Source: Nageia nagi (lineage: Eukaryota; Pinophyta). From it: a stretch of 64,000 bases of DNA. The stretch is from positions 59,644,001-59,708,000 of the forward strand of contig JBITNC010000001.1 of NCBI GenBank assembly GCA_050084985.1, read 5' to 3'. Every line of letters starts with the position of its first letter. Within the stretch, counting starts at the first letter, position 1. Position numbers and translations under genes: made by a program. The notes below the pieces were generated by a model that was given only the letters and a program-made list of their open reading frames with translations, was not told the origin of the DNA and ran no database searches. Shown here piece by piece: positions 51,504 through 63,083 of the stretch.

Positions 51504-51872
51504 TCTGTAGTTCTTACATATGAATGAAAGGTATATATGATTTGCTGCAACTTAACAGCATAAAACAAACTTTGCTACATAGGTCCTAGTAATAAAAACC
51601 AGTCTTCATAGAAATCCATTTGTGAACATATGCTGCTTTTGTTATATTGTGGTTTTTTCACATCGAATCCTTTTCTGTATATCCAAAATGTTCGTTTCCC
51701 TTATGATAGCAGTATATACTGTCATATCTGAATGGCTCATGTTGCCCTATGAAGCTCTCTTCAGATTCACTTGTTTAACTATGATTCATAGTTGGACTCT
51801 TTTAAGTGTGAGCATCAACAAAATAGATGATTTCTCTTTTTTGTTGCATGCCATTGTGCGCACGCGCGTGTC

Positions 51873-51950
<78 letters not shown>
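51873..51950. repeat. Compound (CA)n(TA)n microsatellite
   Basis: About ten CA units followed by nearly thirty TA units. The TA block is self-complementary and can form a cruciform. Apparent reading frames across it (Tyr-Ile or Thr-His repeats) are artefacts of the repeat. Confidence 0.97.
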
Positions 51951-51954
<4 letters not shown>

Positions 51955-52048
51955 TGATATTTACGGTTTGTGTTTTGGTTCTTAGTACGAAACTCAAGTG
52001 CACAAAATCTCAATCAGTAACATTTGAGGACATCAAGAAGGCCATTGC

Positions 52049-52455
52049 TGTTGGAAATTGTAATGTAATATTGTGTAATATTTCTCTTTAATGTAAATTC
52101 ACTTAATGCTTAAAGTATCTTTAGATACCTTAAAGCATTAAGGGAATAAATAAGAAAGAGGAATAAATATAGAAACACCTTTAACCTTACCCTTGGGTAA
52201 AGGAAGGTTAAAGGGTGGGTTTCTTTTTATAAATAGAGAGGTACCCCCTCTCATTATGTAACTTGATCACGCATGGTAATGCTTTTCTTGTAGAGTTGTA
52301 AGAATGCTTTTGTAAGAGCTTTGTTGAGGATTTGTAAGAGAGTTATCTTGTGAGAAGTAATAAAAAGGATGTTTCAAAGTGAATGTACTCCCAAAAGATG
52401 GAGGAACCACTATACATGATGTGTTATTTTTTGTGTGATTAATGGTTCAAAATCA
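52049..52455 (+). repeat. Solo LTR, copia-like, downstream of ORC5
   Basis: A 407-base unit from TGTTGGAAATTG to AAAATCA, flanked by ATTGC at 52044-52048 and 52456-52460. It shares the layout of the copia A/C LTRs: TTACCCTTGGGTAAAGG-type block, TATAAATAGAGAGG box near 52230, and TGTACTCCCAAAAGATGGAGGAACC-like end region. No internal sequence remains, so recombination between two LTRs removed the rest. Confidence 0.88.
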
Positions 52456-52969
52456 ATTGCTTGATTTTGTTTTTAGTTTCTTACTGCATGTATGCAGAGA
52501 TGTGGTAGGCTGATCGTGTATTTGGAACCATAGCTCCCTTGCACTCTGGCTCTTAGTTAGAAACAAAAAATATGCAGTGGAGAGGGCATATAAATTATCA
52601 TTGATATATCAGGTTATATTGTCGACTAATTGGCTGTTTGGTCTCAGGATGTAATAAAAAAGTTCTTTTCGAAACATAATTAACGGTTACTTCAAATTCC
52701 ATACACATGCTGAATCACATACTGTACTGCCAAATGAAGAGAGATTTTTTCCATTCCTAGATGCTGGTTAATAGTCATTATTTGTTCCCCTCATTGATAC
52801 TAGCGCTCAAATGAATCTAATTAGGTTCCATGTATTAACTTGATTATAGTTACAAGGTACAAAACAAAACTGCTATGCTTTCTACAGAACAAATGCACAA
52901 GTTGATCAGTTTTTCCTTCACATGGTTCATCATCACAATGAGCAAAAACTATTTGTATCGACACAGGTT

Positions 52970-53044
52970 TCCTCCACAGGTCTGTACAGCAAAAGCTCTT
53001 GAGGCTTTCTTGGATGATTATGAAGATGTTTACAAAGATGCATA
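52970..53044 (+). CDS. Possible orphan terminal exon, unidentified
   Basis: After an acceptor-like CACAG near 52968, a short open stretch reads FPPQVCTAKALEAFLDD and ends DVYKDA-stop at 53042-53044. The AKALEAFL portion faintly recalls a histone-fold helix, but the match is too short to name a family. No upstream exon was found. It may be a relic or chance. Confidence 0.2.
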
Positions 53045-53431
53045 GCTAAGTAGACAATTCCTCTCATTTACTCTCAAGTGCACCCTTACTTATAAGTTAA
53101 TTGTAACCTGTGCTTCCGAGATGAAATTTGTCAATCTAATAACATGGTGAGTAAAATTTATAAAATTCAACTATGAAATTTGGAGAAAAATGCACACGGA
53201 AAACTTGCATGAAAAACACCTTAAAATTTCTGGAACACCAAAAAAATGTTAGAAGAAAGGACATGCACTTTGGAAAATAGCCTAATCGTTTCGCGCAGCC
53301 TGTGTGTGGCTATGCTTTCTTGCGTGTGAGCAGTTGTAGCAGTTAACAACATCAAATTTTCGTATTTGAACTTTCATGTAATCTAGCATTCAGATCTGTT
53401 ACAAATCCATCCCTTACGCCTTTACAGTACT

Positions 53432-53674
53432 TTACGTACATAACTGCTGTTCTGTTTCCTTCTTAGTTATTGTCGTTGGAAAGCGAGTGAGTGAAGCTTC
53501 TCTAATATACTCGGTCATGGCATTAATTAAGTGAGGAGGAGCTTCCTCACCTCGATCCCAAAGCCATAGATGGCCCATTTCTCTAAGTACGAATTCTCTG
53601 ATTTCTTCTTCAAAATCTGCAAGATACCTATCACTGATATGTACCACAGTCTCCTCTGCAATTGCAGGCTGGGT
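53432..53674 (-). pseudogene. Basic secretory protein (plant peptidase-like) fragment
   Basis: The minus-strand open stretch reads VVHISDRYLADFEEEIREFV, then REMGHLWLW, then APPHLINAMTEYIREAS. This matches the central part of plant basic secretory proteins (family form EIHVSARYI...HEMTHVWQW...AP.GLIEGIADYVRL), secreted metallopeptidase-like defence proteins. The metal-binding HExxH motif is REMGH here, losing the first His. No signal peptide, N-terminal part or C-terminal part is present; a stop lies just upstream at 53675. It is an isolated fragment, almost certainly non-functional. Identification rests on a short match, so confidence is moderate. Confidence 0.62.
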
Positions 53675-54482
53675 TTAAGCCATCAAATTTTATGCCAAAT
53701 TGTATTCCAAATCTATTAACATGTCAAATTTCTTTGAATTTCAAGAGCGCCAAATTTGAACCTGGTAACTAAGGTTGTAATTTTTATCAGAGACTGTTTG
53801 CAAGGAATGATGCACATATGCCAATTGTAACAGTCAATGAGGGGCATAACAGACACAATCCATCAGTTTGCCAAGGAGTTGTATCTTTTGTGATGAAGGA
53901 AATATGGAACATAGCATATATGCATTGAACATTGCATCCATAACAAGGTGCTTGTTAACATGCCTTGCACATTGATGTCTTTGTCGACTACATTATCAAC
54001 ACCTCATTCTTGAAAAAGCTTGATGTGAAATTGAGTTATCATTAAGTTCCCATTGACATGTACAGACTTTAAAACAAAAATTTATTTTCCATGCACCTCA
54101 TAAAAATGTGCTTTGTTTATGCAAGACAGATTTTAAAACAAAAAATATAATCCATGCACCTCATGAAAATATATTTTGTTTAATGATGTACATGTACGCG
54201 TAAGTGTTGAAATGAGCACTTCAAAATATTCAACAAATCTAAGCAGACATTTTCAAAGCATCAGTTATGCACCATCTTGCTAAGTGTTCCTTTACAATGA
54301 AATGAAGGGAATACCTTGGACACATTGCTGATGATGTTGGACATCCTATTGATCCTAAGAAAATAAATATTATTTATGACTGAATACACCAGATATATTA
54401 AAAATCTGCAATTTCTTTGGCCTTGCAAATTTCTACCATGACCTTTTATATTTATTTTTTTGGAATATCCTAGCTCCTTGGC
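53675..54482. other. Intergenic region, no gene seen
   Basis: AT-rich sequence between the secretory-protein fragment and the hAT element. A short stretch containing CATGCACCTCAT is repeated imperfectly at about 54090-54110 and 54150-54170. Nothing else supported. Confidence 0.45.
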
Positions 54483-55632
54483 ATTTAGAGCATAGAATAA
54501 AAAAACGGCGTTTAAACGTCAAAAATGACATCTTTTTCTTTTTTTGAATTTTCCCGTACTTTCCTTAAAAAATGGAAAAAATGCCTTTTTAAGACCAAAA
54601 AAGGGCCGTTTAAACGAAAAAAGACACCAAAAAAACATTGAAGGCATGGAAAAAATGCAGGTCTGGGCATGAATTTTGAAGGCCGTATAAACACGTTTTT
54701 TCATCCAAAAAACGTCGTTTACATGCAAATGATGCCAAAAAACGCCAAAAAAATGCAACTAAAACCCCTCACCGTACTGTTGTATTGTCCTCAAAAAACT
54801 CCTTTTAAACAGGTAAATGACCAAAAGACATGACCAGACAAAAGGCAAAACACCCATTTGGAGGCAAAAGACGTCTCTTTGTACTTTGGGTGTCTAAATG
54901 CCGTTTAAATGACTAAAATACGTCGGATACGCCACGAAAATGCAGAAGGTGCCTAGGCGGTTGGAGAGAAGGAATAAAGAGGGGAAAAAGGATTTTTCCT
55001 CTCATTTTCGCTTTGCAAGGCTCGGAGAAAGAGAGAGGAGCTAGAGGAGAGCAAGCGTATTGTTGAAGGAGGTTGTCCAAGACTCCAAAATGCCGAAAGA
55101 GTTGGATAGATTTTGGCAATATGTGACTCCAATTGAGGGGTTCGAGGCAGTTCTCAGGATTTCAAGTGCAATCTATGTGACAAGCCTATTCGGGGAACAA
55201 TTACAAGGTTCAAAGGACATCTTTCCGAGAGACCAAGGAGCGATGTGGAGAGTTTCTCAAAAGCAACTCCAAATCTTGCTTTGGATGCAATTAGAGCTTT
55301 GGATTCTATTGTTGAGAGAAAAGAAAGGAAACAAGCATTTCGAATGGAGCTAGGAGGGATAAGCTCTTCTACTGCAAGTGGAAATGTTTCCAGTCCAATT
55401 GTAGGTGGCAGTGCAAGTGCAAGTAGACCTAATGGAAGTGGATGCCCTGAAGGGGTTGGAATCCATTCCTACTTCCAATCCCGGACAACTCCTGGATCCC
55501 AACCATCCATTATCAGTTTGTTGAAGAAGAAGGAGAAGAAAGAAACTGATTTGATGTTGGCAAAATTGATCTATTATAAAGAAGTTCCAATCCACATTAC
55601 CAGGAGTGTATTTTGGCAACCAACGATCGATG

Positions 55633-58008
55633 TGTTGTGACTAAACACAACACGCCCCAAAATCCTGCAATTTTGGGGACCCTCACTAACTCATCTTCAC
55701 ATAGGGTCATGTTTTTGTCTCCTCCAATTCAAATGGTTTCGTAAGATTTGAATACTATGTCAAGTTGTCCCAAGCCTAAGTCTCATCAGTTGCCTTGTCT
55801 TAGTTATGTTGAGCCAAAATCCGAAATTTCTCAAAAAAATGGCTAAGTTTGGAAAGCCAAAAGTTGATCTTAGGTGAGCCAGGGGAGTCCAAGTCGAGTT
55901 GGAACAATGTTAAGCCAAATTGGGCCACTTTGAGGCTTGGCACATGCCTCAAAAGGACAAAATCTTGTCTTTCTGGAGCATGCACTCGGGTCAGAAAGCA
56001 ATCTGGATCGGAACGGAGCAAAGAAAAGACAAGAACAAGGCACAACAAGGTTGGCACATGCCTCAAAAAGACAAAATCTTGTCTTTTGGGAGCATGCGCT
56101 CAAGCTGAAAAAATGCACAAGTCAAGTTCGAGGATGAGAAAGTGGACTTCAAGAACCTAGGAGGCTGGCGCATGCCTTAAAAAGACAAAATCTTGTCTTT
56201 TGGGAGCATGCGCCAGGAGCTAAGAGGCATCCAGTTGGTTCGAAAGGTGAAATTTGACTAAGGCATGGAGCCTCGCACCTCAAACTTAGCTCCAACAGGA
56301 CCAAAGGGGCTGACGCATGATTTCAAAAGACAAAATCTTGACTTTTTGAACCGTGCGCTAGACTCAAGGAGGCATCTAGTCCGATCTCATGAGGACATTT
56401 GGCTAAGGCACGAACTCCTCAAACCAGCATCCAGCTCAGGCATGCTCCTAGTTCAGGAGAGTTGGGAGTGTCGTTTCAAAAGACAAAATCTTGTCTTTTT
56501 GTAGCATGCTCCTAGATCAGGAGAGTTGGGAGCGTCGTTTCAAAAGACAAAAACTTGTCTTTTTGTAGCATGCTCTAACTCAACAAGACACCAGTTCCAA
56601 GAAAATGTGAAAATTTGGCCAAGTCCCACTTGCTAAGACCCCGAGATAGGATAAACCATGCAAGAGCAACCTAGCGCATGTAATTTTTTAGCGAGCATGC
56701 ACCCTAAAGTTGGCTAGTGTAGAAGGTCTCACAGAGCTCAGACATTGCATCACAAGGTCCCAAGATGTTCGATAATGAACGCAGGCTTCCAGATTGTCCT
56801 TGCTAGTTGCTGGTAGGAGTGTTTCAAAGCCAAGTGTTGCAGAAGCAAGGAAGATGGATGAATTCTTGAGTGCATAGGAGCATAGCAGCATGTTGTTGCA
56901 ATTGCAACAATTTAATTTAACTTTATTATTGCAGTTTATTTTAAATTTGGATTTCAAAAACTTATTAAATTTGGTCCAGCCTTGTGACAGATGAGGATTT
57001 GCTCCCACAAGTGCTGGAATAAATCTTGTAATGCCATATGGTGAATTTTCATTGGACCACTTTTATTTTTCTCGTAACTTGCATTAGGGTTAGGGCAACA
57101 CTTAGGGTTGCCAAGAAAACTATTTATAGTCCATTTGGGCTCATTTGTAGAGGATTATACATTTTTGCAAATTGGGCTACTTACACAATACTTTTTAACG
57201 TGTAAGTTTCCCTATTTTGCGATTGTGATATAATTCCAAGTAATTGAAGTGAGCATATTTTCATTTGGATTATGGATGTGAATGTGTGTTACATCTTTAA
57301 GCTCTTTGAATGTTTGGAACATTTTGTAAATCTATTAAAGGTGGACAAAAAAGTGCTTGCAAATCTTTTTGAAACATTCCAAGTAGTGTATGGTTGTGAT
57401 GTTCTATAGTTTGTTCATTGGATTAGTGTCTTTTGAGATGACTTGCATATGTAGTTTAATAGGAATTTCATTCCATGTTTGAGTTTTACCCACATCATAT
57501 CTTTTCTTTCCATCACCTTAGCGCCAAGCTCCCCTTCTTAGCACACTCGTGTTGTTCCTTTCCAGTCGGATTAGAAATGCGTGGAACCTAGGTCAAAACC
57601 CATGCGAGTCTAGTCTTTGAAACCCACACAGGTCAGTGAGAATATTGCCCTAGAGCTGAACTCATATATCACCGTCTTCTCACAACCCTTTTTATTCTTT
57701 TTAATTTCTTTTGCGGGCTTTCGCAATAAACATTTTCTTTTTTCCTCTTTTTTTGAGAAACAACCATTCCTGGATCGAGGACCTTTCGAGTCCTTGGATA
57801 ACAAATATTATTTGAGTTGGTAACAGCTTAAACATCTCCACCTTATCACCTAAGTGAACCCATGCACCCTACACTTTCAAACCTTTGAGGTAAAAGTCCT
57901 CATAACAGGTAGGGGTCACGCCCTACCACTTAGGTGTTGGATTCTTTCTACAGGCCTTGTGATACCATTTGCCAATCAGCAAGGGTAGGAAAGAAAAAGC
58001 CCCCAACA
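55633..58008. mobile_element. Large solo LTR inserted in the hAT transposase
   Basis: A 2,376-base unit beginning TGTTGTGACTAAAC and ending CCCCCAACA. It is flanked by the 5-bp duplication CGATG (55628-55632, 58009-58013). Joining the flanks restores the transposase frame exactly (PTID-AVANTGPG). It has a TATTTATAG box near 57122 and a hairpin repeat array at 55951-56563, but no gag-pol. Long LTRs of this size occur in some gypsy lineages; the orientation is unproven. Confidence 0.85.
55951..56563. repeat. Six-copy hairpin repeat array
   Basis: Six dispersed copies at 55951, 56064, 56178, 56324, 56478 and 56542 of a near-perfect inverted repeat, AAAAGACAAAATCTTGTCTT followed by TT. Most are preceded by a GGCTGGCGCATGCC-like stretch and followed by GGAGCATGCGC-like sequence, so the outer arms can also pair. 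Unit spacing is irregular (64-154 bases). Non-coding: reading frames through it repeat the same peptide only because of the repeat. Confidence 0.92.
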
Positions 58009-60949
58009 CGATGCAGTGGCTAACACTGGACCTGGGTATGTGGGCCCTACTCATGCAAAAATGCAAGGGTATCTCATGAAGGATCTCAAGCAGGAAGTTC
58101 ATGAAAGGTACGTAAATAGTGATATCAAATTTCAATAGACATTATGTATTACATTTTTTTAATTACTTTTTTTATTTAGTTGTTTTATAATTTATTTTAG
58201 TTTTATTTTACTATTTTTAGAATGGTTGATATTGAAGAATCTTGGAACTTATTGGGTTGCACAATATTATCTGATGGGTCGTTGGATAGTAAGAGTAGAA
58301 TCTTGATTAATTTTTTGGTTACTCCAAATATGGCACAATATTCAAGAAATCTGTTGATGCATCCGATAAGGCAAAAGATGCAAACTTGTTATGTGACTTA
58401 TTGGATCAGGTTGTGAAGGAGGTGGGGCCAGAGCATGTTGTTTAGGTGATCAAGACAACGCTTCCAGTTATGTTGCAGCAAGTAACAAGCTCATGAATAT
58501 GTATCCCTCCTTGTACTGGACTCCATGTGCTTGTCATTGCATTGATCTTCTTCTAGAGGACATAGGAAATATGGCTTGGGTGAGAGAGGTGGTTGAGCAA
58601 GCAAGGACAATCACGAGGTACATGATACATCTATCTTATCTTTTTTTATCTTATCATATTTTTTTCTTATCTTATATTCTTACTCTTAGACTATCTTGAT
58701 TCTTAATTTCTTATCTTGTGTTACCAAGTATATTTATAATAAAACCATTGTTCTTAGGATGATGAGGAGGTACACCAACAGCAGGAACTTGGTACACCAA
58801 GGATGAATTTTTTGGCGATCGATCAATAGAGATTTGTAGCGTGACAGCACCACTTTGTAGAGTACGAGACCTTTTGTTTGGGTTGATAGTGTGGGCCCAC
58901 TATGGGCTATTTGTATGAGGCTATGGCTAGGGCCAAGGAGGCCATAAAGCATTATTATATTGACCACCTTGATGAGGATAATGAGTTTGGTAACAAGCAC
59001 ATGGAGTCTTGGGCTCTCATTGATGAACGGTGATGGAATATGTTGTATCACCCTATTCATGGAGCAGGGGCCATCTTGAATCCTATCTTGTATTTTACTC
59101 CAACTCAAAATATGAGATTGATACTCATGCTAACTTGGGGCTTACAAAATGTGTAGCTGGTATGGTTCAGGATCCTACCACTCAATCCAAAATCTTCAAG
59201 GAGCTTGAGTCATACAAGCACTCTAGAGGCCTCTTTGGGTATCAATCCGCTAGACAGGCACGTTTCATGATTGCTCCAGGTGAGAAAAATTCAAAGTTCA
59301 TGCATTACTTTTAAGTTTTAAGTTTATACATTTACGCATTTAAATATTTAATGTTTTTTTATTTTATATTACTACATTTTTTAGAGTTGTGGTGGGCGAA
59401 TTTTGGGGGTGAAACACCTGAGTTGCAAAGATTTGCCATCCACATCCTTAGTCAAACGTTTAGCGCTTCAGGATGTGAGCACAATTGGAGTGCATTTGAA
59501 AAAAATCACTCCAAGAGGTGCAACAGGTTAGTAATTTGATTCATTCCAATCGTGATTCCTTTCAACTTTAAAAATACAATGGAAATTTCGTACTTCTCAC
59601 TCTCAATTCTCAATTTCTCATTATCTCACTTTTTTTATGTTAATAGGTTGACAACACAACGCTTGAATGATATTGTGTACATTTATGTCAACCTAAGATT
59701 GTATGTGAGGCAATTGCAAAAGAAGGATGAGGATGAGCCCATTAACTTGACTACCATTGATCCCTCATATAGTTTATGTTCTTCGTTTTTACTCCCACCT
59801 AGCACCTCCTACATATGAAATTTTAAATATCTTGATAGGTCCTATAAAATTGTAAAGTTGACTTTTTTTTTGCTTTTTTGACAATGATGCACCTCCAATG
59901 GATGTAGTGGCAGATCCAAAGGAGTTACATGAAGCATTTAGATGAACTTGCGGATGAGGACGAGGAGGAGGAGCATGTAGTAGATGAGGAGGGGGAGGAG
60001 AGAAGCATCAACGTTTTGATCCAATTCCTCCTGTGGAGATTGATCATGATGTTGGACCTCACGAGGTTTACGAGTGTCAGGTTTTCTAAGACATTGAGAG
60101 TGAGCTTGACGATGATGAGCCACTCGTTTGATACCAAAGGATTAGGCAAAAGCCCCACAAGAGTGTTGGTGGTGGTTCTAGTAGTTTAGGATTGCCTCTT
60201 TGTAGTGCTCTTACCCCTACGAGACCACCTTCTCACTCTCAATCTCCTACTACACCTCTTAACGAAGCATGTGGTACTGGTACTGGTACTGGTAGTACTA
60301 GTGGTGGCAGTCCGATTGACTAGTAAAAAGGCTAGAGCCTCAGCCTCACATATTGATGAGTCCCCAAGGCCCACACATGGAGTCATGACTCATGAGACAT
60401 TGTATTTAGTTATTTAGTATTATTTGTACTCTGTTGGTGCTTGACAGTGGACACTTAGTGGCATTATGAGTGTATGGGACAGTACTAGTAGTAGTAGATT
60501 TATAACTTATGATCTGATAGACATTTTGTAGATGCCTTTTATTTTCATATATCGATGATATGATTTATGAAACATGAATGTGTTGGTACTTGGTAGTTGG
60601 TAGATGATATGATCGTTTATGTGAATGATTTAATCCTTTATGGCAATTAGATAAGCATATTGTATAGAAAAGTTAGAAAAATTGCATTTTTTTTTAATTT
60701 TTCAATGCATCATGTTTTTTTCCCGAATTTTCTGTTTTTTTCCCATCTTTTGTCCGTTTATTTGCTGAATTTTCCATTTTTTGGTCATGTATTTTTCCCA
60801 TATTTTCCGTTTTTTTCCGTAATTACGAATTTTTAGAGCTGCAAATTTTTGCAATATTCAACGTATTTTGACCGTTTATTGGCCATTTTTATGTATTTGG
60901 CCTCAAGCAGTATTTTCAAAAAATTGTCTCTTTATTCTATGATTTAGAG

Positions 60950-62710
60950 TAAGAGAGGAAATCATTTTTCAAGTGAACACAGCCTTGATAACACGCTGAA
61001 TAACTCAAGCACTAACCATATTTCACTGTGAAAGATTAAGTTGTTAATTGATATGATATGATATGACAAGTCTTTTACCATCCTTTTAAACCCAAAGGTT
61101 TGTAGGACCTATAAAAATTTGTCCAAACAAAAAAAGAAAATACCTATAAAAATTTGTCCAGACAAAAAAAGAAAATATATCAATTAGGTGTTTAAATGGT
61201 TGTTTCTTATATAATTAAGCTGTATAATAAAATCTTCATGCTTATTTTGATTGTCTTGGTTCAAGAATTTGTGGATTAAGCTGTAATCACAATACTTTTG
61301 TATGTTTCTCTTATGTCTTTGTAGACTGAGCTGTCTTTACTCAGGTTGATAAGCCTGCTGATACTTACTATTGAAGTTCTTCCAGTAATATCATGGGGAG
61401 CATATCGTTAACAACTATATGGATCATGAAAGCAGTTAACTGCTGAACACAATATATACCAAAAAAAATCATTGTACGTACTTGATACTGTCATATATTG
61501 GAGTTCGATTTTAAGAAAATCTAAATTGCAAGGCAGACAAATTGGATGATCCATCTAGACCAATTGCAGTTAACCTTGATGCGTAAAAGGTGAAGTCAAA
61601 AAAATGTTGCAAATTGACCTAATTGCCACATGCTAACAGTACTGATGCATGTTGCCATATATGAAATAACATATATATGGTTTAAACTATATGCAGAAGC
61701 ATAGTATATGCTCCAATCGAAGGGGATATCATAGTCACAAGAAATTGCAAATCACATCTTGAAAAGGGTATCAGATTCGCCACTTTCATCACCTCTGCAA
61801 TGCAAAATAAGAACTGCCTTATAAATTCAGATGGGAAATGTATTATTCTAAATTGAACATGTTGCCATAGATAAATCTGTCTTGCAAGAAACAGGACTTG
61901 AATGTATCTGTTGCATTTAGTTAAAACCCTTGAAAATCAATTCCCATGAACTTAAACAAGCTCCACCACAACTATAACAAGTCGGACAATTTTTTTCTGG
62001 TGGTAGATGAGTGACAATCCTGATGTCTTCTTGCAAGGCAAAGCCAAACATACCACGAATCTTTTATTTTTCACAATTATGGGTTCATGTTGGACTTGCA
62101 TAAGCCGGAGTTCAAGAATAATTCATCAGAAATGACATTACATTTTAGGATCTAAATTGTTGTACAATAAGGTAAATTTCAACTATACTGCTATAAATAA
62201 CTAGCAGAGAGCAGAAAAAGACAGTGGAACATTCATAAGTAGAAAGAACAATATTAGAGAGCGAAGACAAACTTTATGTCCACATTCTACAATACTATAA
62301 ATATCTAAGAATATGTTGGGCCTATATATATCTCACAATTAAATGGGAGACTTTTTTGATTAATTGTAAATGATAGGATTTGATTAGAAGCAACTCACAG
62401 ATAGGATGGTTTATCTTCTATATGTTATTAAAGAAATAGTAGCAGATTTGAAGAATTGGGGTTAACTTAGCCACCCGCTTTCATTATTATAAAATTGTGA
62501 ATGACATTTGACTTGGCCTTCATTACAACCATCACAATACTTGAACATCTGCATTAACAAGGTCATTAGCCCCATGAAATCCATAGATTATATGAAACAA
62601 AATGCTAGTGTTATGTATTGGGGTTTCATAATTAAAATTTGCAAAACAAAGGAGGGAAAATCATCCTATAGGCTTGGGGGATCAAGAAGGGTCCTAAAAA
62701 TGTATTTTAA
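60950..62710. other. Intergenic region, no gene recognised
   Basis: AT-rich with short open stretches only. A 50-base segment (CCTATAAAAATTTGTCCA followed by AAACAAAAAAAG) is tandemly repeated at about 61100-61180. Nothing resembles a known protein with confidence. Confidence 0.5.
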
Positions 62711-63083
62711 ACGTTGATTTATGAAATTAAGAAATGTATAAAAATAACTGAAGCTAAAGAAAAAAAGAAAAAAAAAAGTATGGAAAATATCTTCTCTTAA
62801 AGCCACTAAACGAACTTATTTTATAAACAAATCTTCAAGATTGAAGGGGTGTGATAATGCGTATGATAATTTAGTCTTTTCAGTTTGTATGTATGATGGA
62901 ACGTTGATTTATGAAATTAAGAAATGTATAAATAACTGAAGCTAAAGAAAAAAAGAAAAAAAAAAGTATGGAAAATACTTCTCTTAAAGCCACTAACGAA
63001 CTTAATTTTAAAACAAATCTTCAAGATGAAGGGGTGTGATAATGCGTATGATAATTAGTCTTTTCAGTTTGTATGTATGAAGG
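62711..63083. repeat. Direct duplication with indel-type differences
   Basis: Copies at 62711-62900 and 62901-63083 start ACGTTGATTTATGAAATTAA. They run through GAAAAAAAAAAGTATGG-like sequence and GGGGTGTGATAATGCGTATG to GTTTGTATGTATGA. The second copy differs almost only by missing or moved single bases in short homopolymers. Confidence 0.93.

Larger units (their letters stand above)
55060..59818 (+). pseudogene. hAT transposase, multi-exon, decayed
   Basis: Recognisable parts in order: BED zinc finger (FKCNLCDKPIRGTITRFKGHL, near 55160-55225, reached by a frame change after FWQYVTPIEG); a Ser-rich linker and LAKLIYYKEVPIHITRSVF to WQPTID (to 55632). After the solo LTR come AVANTGPGYVGP (58014-58107), DUF659-type sequence (ESWNLLGCTILSDGS, 58221-58617, with YWTPCACHCIDLLLEDIG), TMGYLYEAMARAKEAIKHYY (58758-59279), the C-terminal dimerisation region (ETPELQRFAIHILSQTFSASG, 59385-59526), and LTTQRLNDIVYIYVNLRL (59647 onward). 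Introns have GT-AG borders. Stops occur near 58446 and 58806, and there are several frame changes, so it is inactive. The acidic tail around 59940-60000 may be the original C-terminus. Confidence 0.85.
54491..60941 (+). mobile_element. hAT DNA transposon with solo LTR insertion
   Basis: Terminal inverted repeats CATAGAATAAAAAAACG (54491-54507) and its partner CATAGAATAAAGAGACA read inward from 60941. The 8-bp target duplication ATTTAGAG lies on each side (54483-54490, 60942-60949). Subterminal regions on both arms are rich in short motifs such as CCGTTTAAACG-like and TTTTTCCCG sequences. The interior encodes a decayed hAT transposase on the plus strand. Without the 2.4-kb solo LTR the element is about 4.1 kb, a normal size for an autonomous hAT. 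Confidence 0.9.

Noticed and set aside
51622-52013. Open frames with long Tyr-Ile or Thr-His runs on both strands
   Set aside because: They are translations of the CA/TA microsatellite at 51873-51950.
54512-54758. Minus-strand Phe-rich frames
   Set aside because: Low-complexity A/T runs in the hAT subterminal region; no family resemblance.
55800-56504. Overlapping frames with repeated peptides such as KTKSCL
   Set aside because: The repetition comes from the hairpin array in the solo LTR and occurs in all frames and strands.
57816-57830. TTGGTAACAGC as a retrotransposon primer-binding site
   Set aside because: The element's true right end is 58008 by its CGATG duplication and terminal CAACA, so this string is inside the LTR and cannot be a PBS of the same element.
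55638-57939. Alternative boundaries of the hAT-internal insertion using a TGTTG duplication
   Set aside because: They give no TG...CA ends and do not restore the transposase frame; CGATG at 55628 and 58009 does both.
59925-60386. Asp/Glu-rich and Ser-rich frames on both strands
   Set aside because: Only the plus-strand acidic stretch may be the hAT C-terminus; the opposite-strand frames are complements of GAG/GAT-rich sequence.
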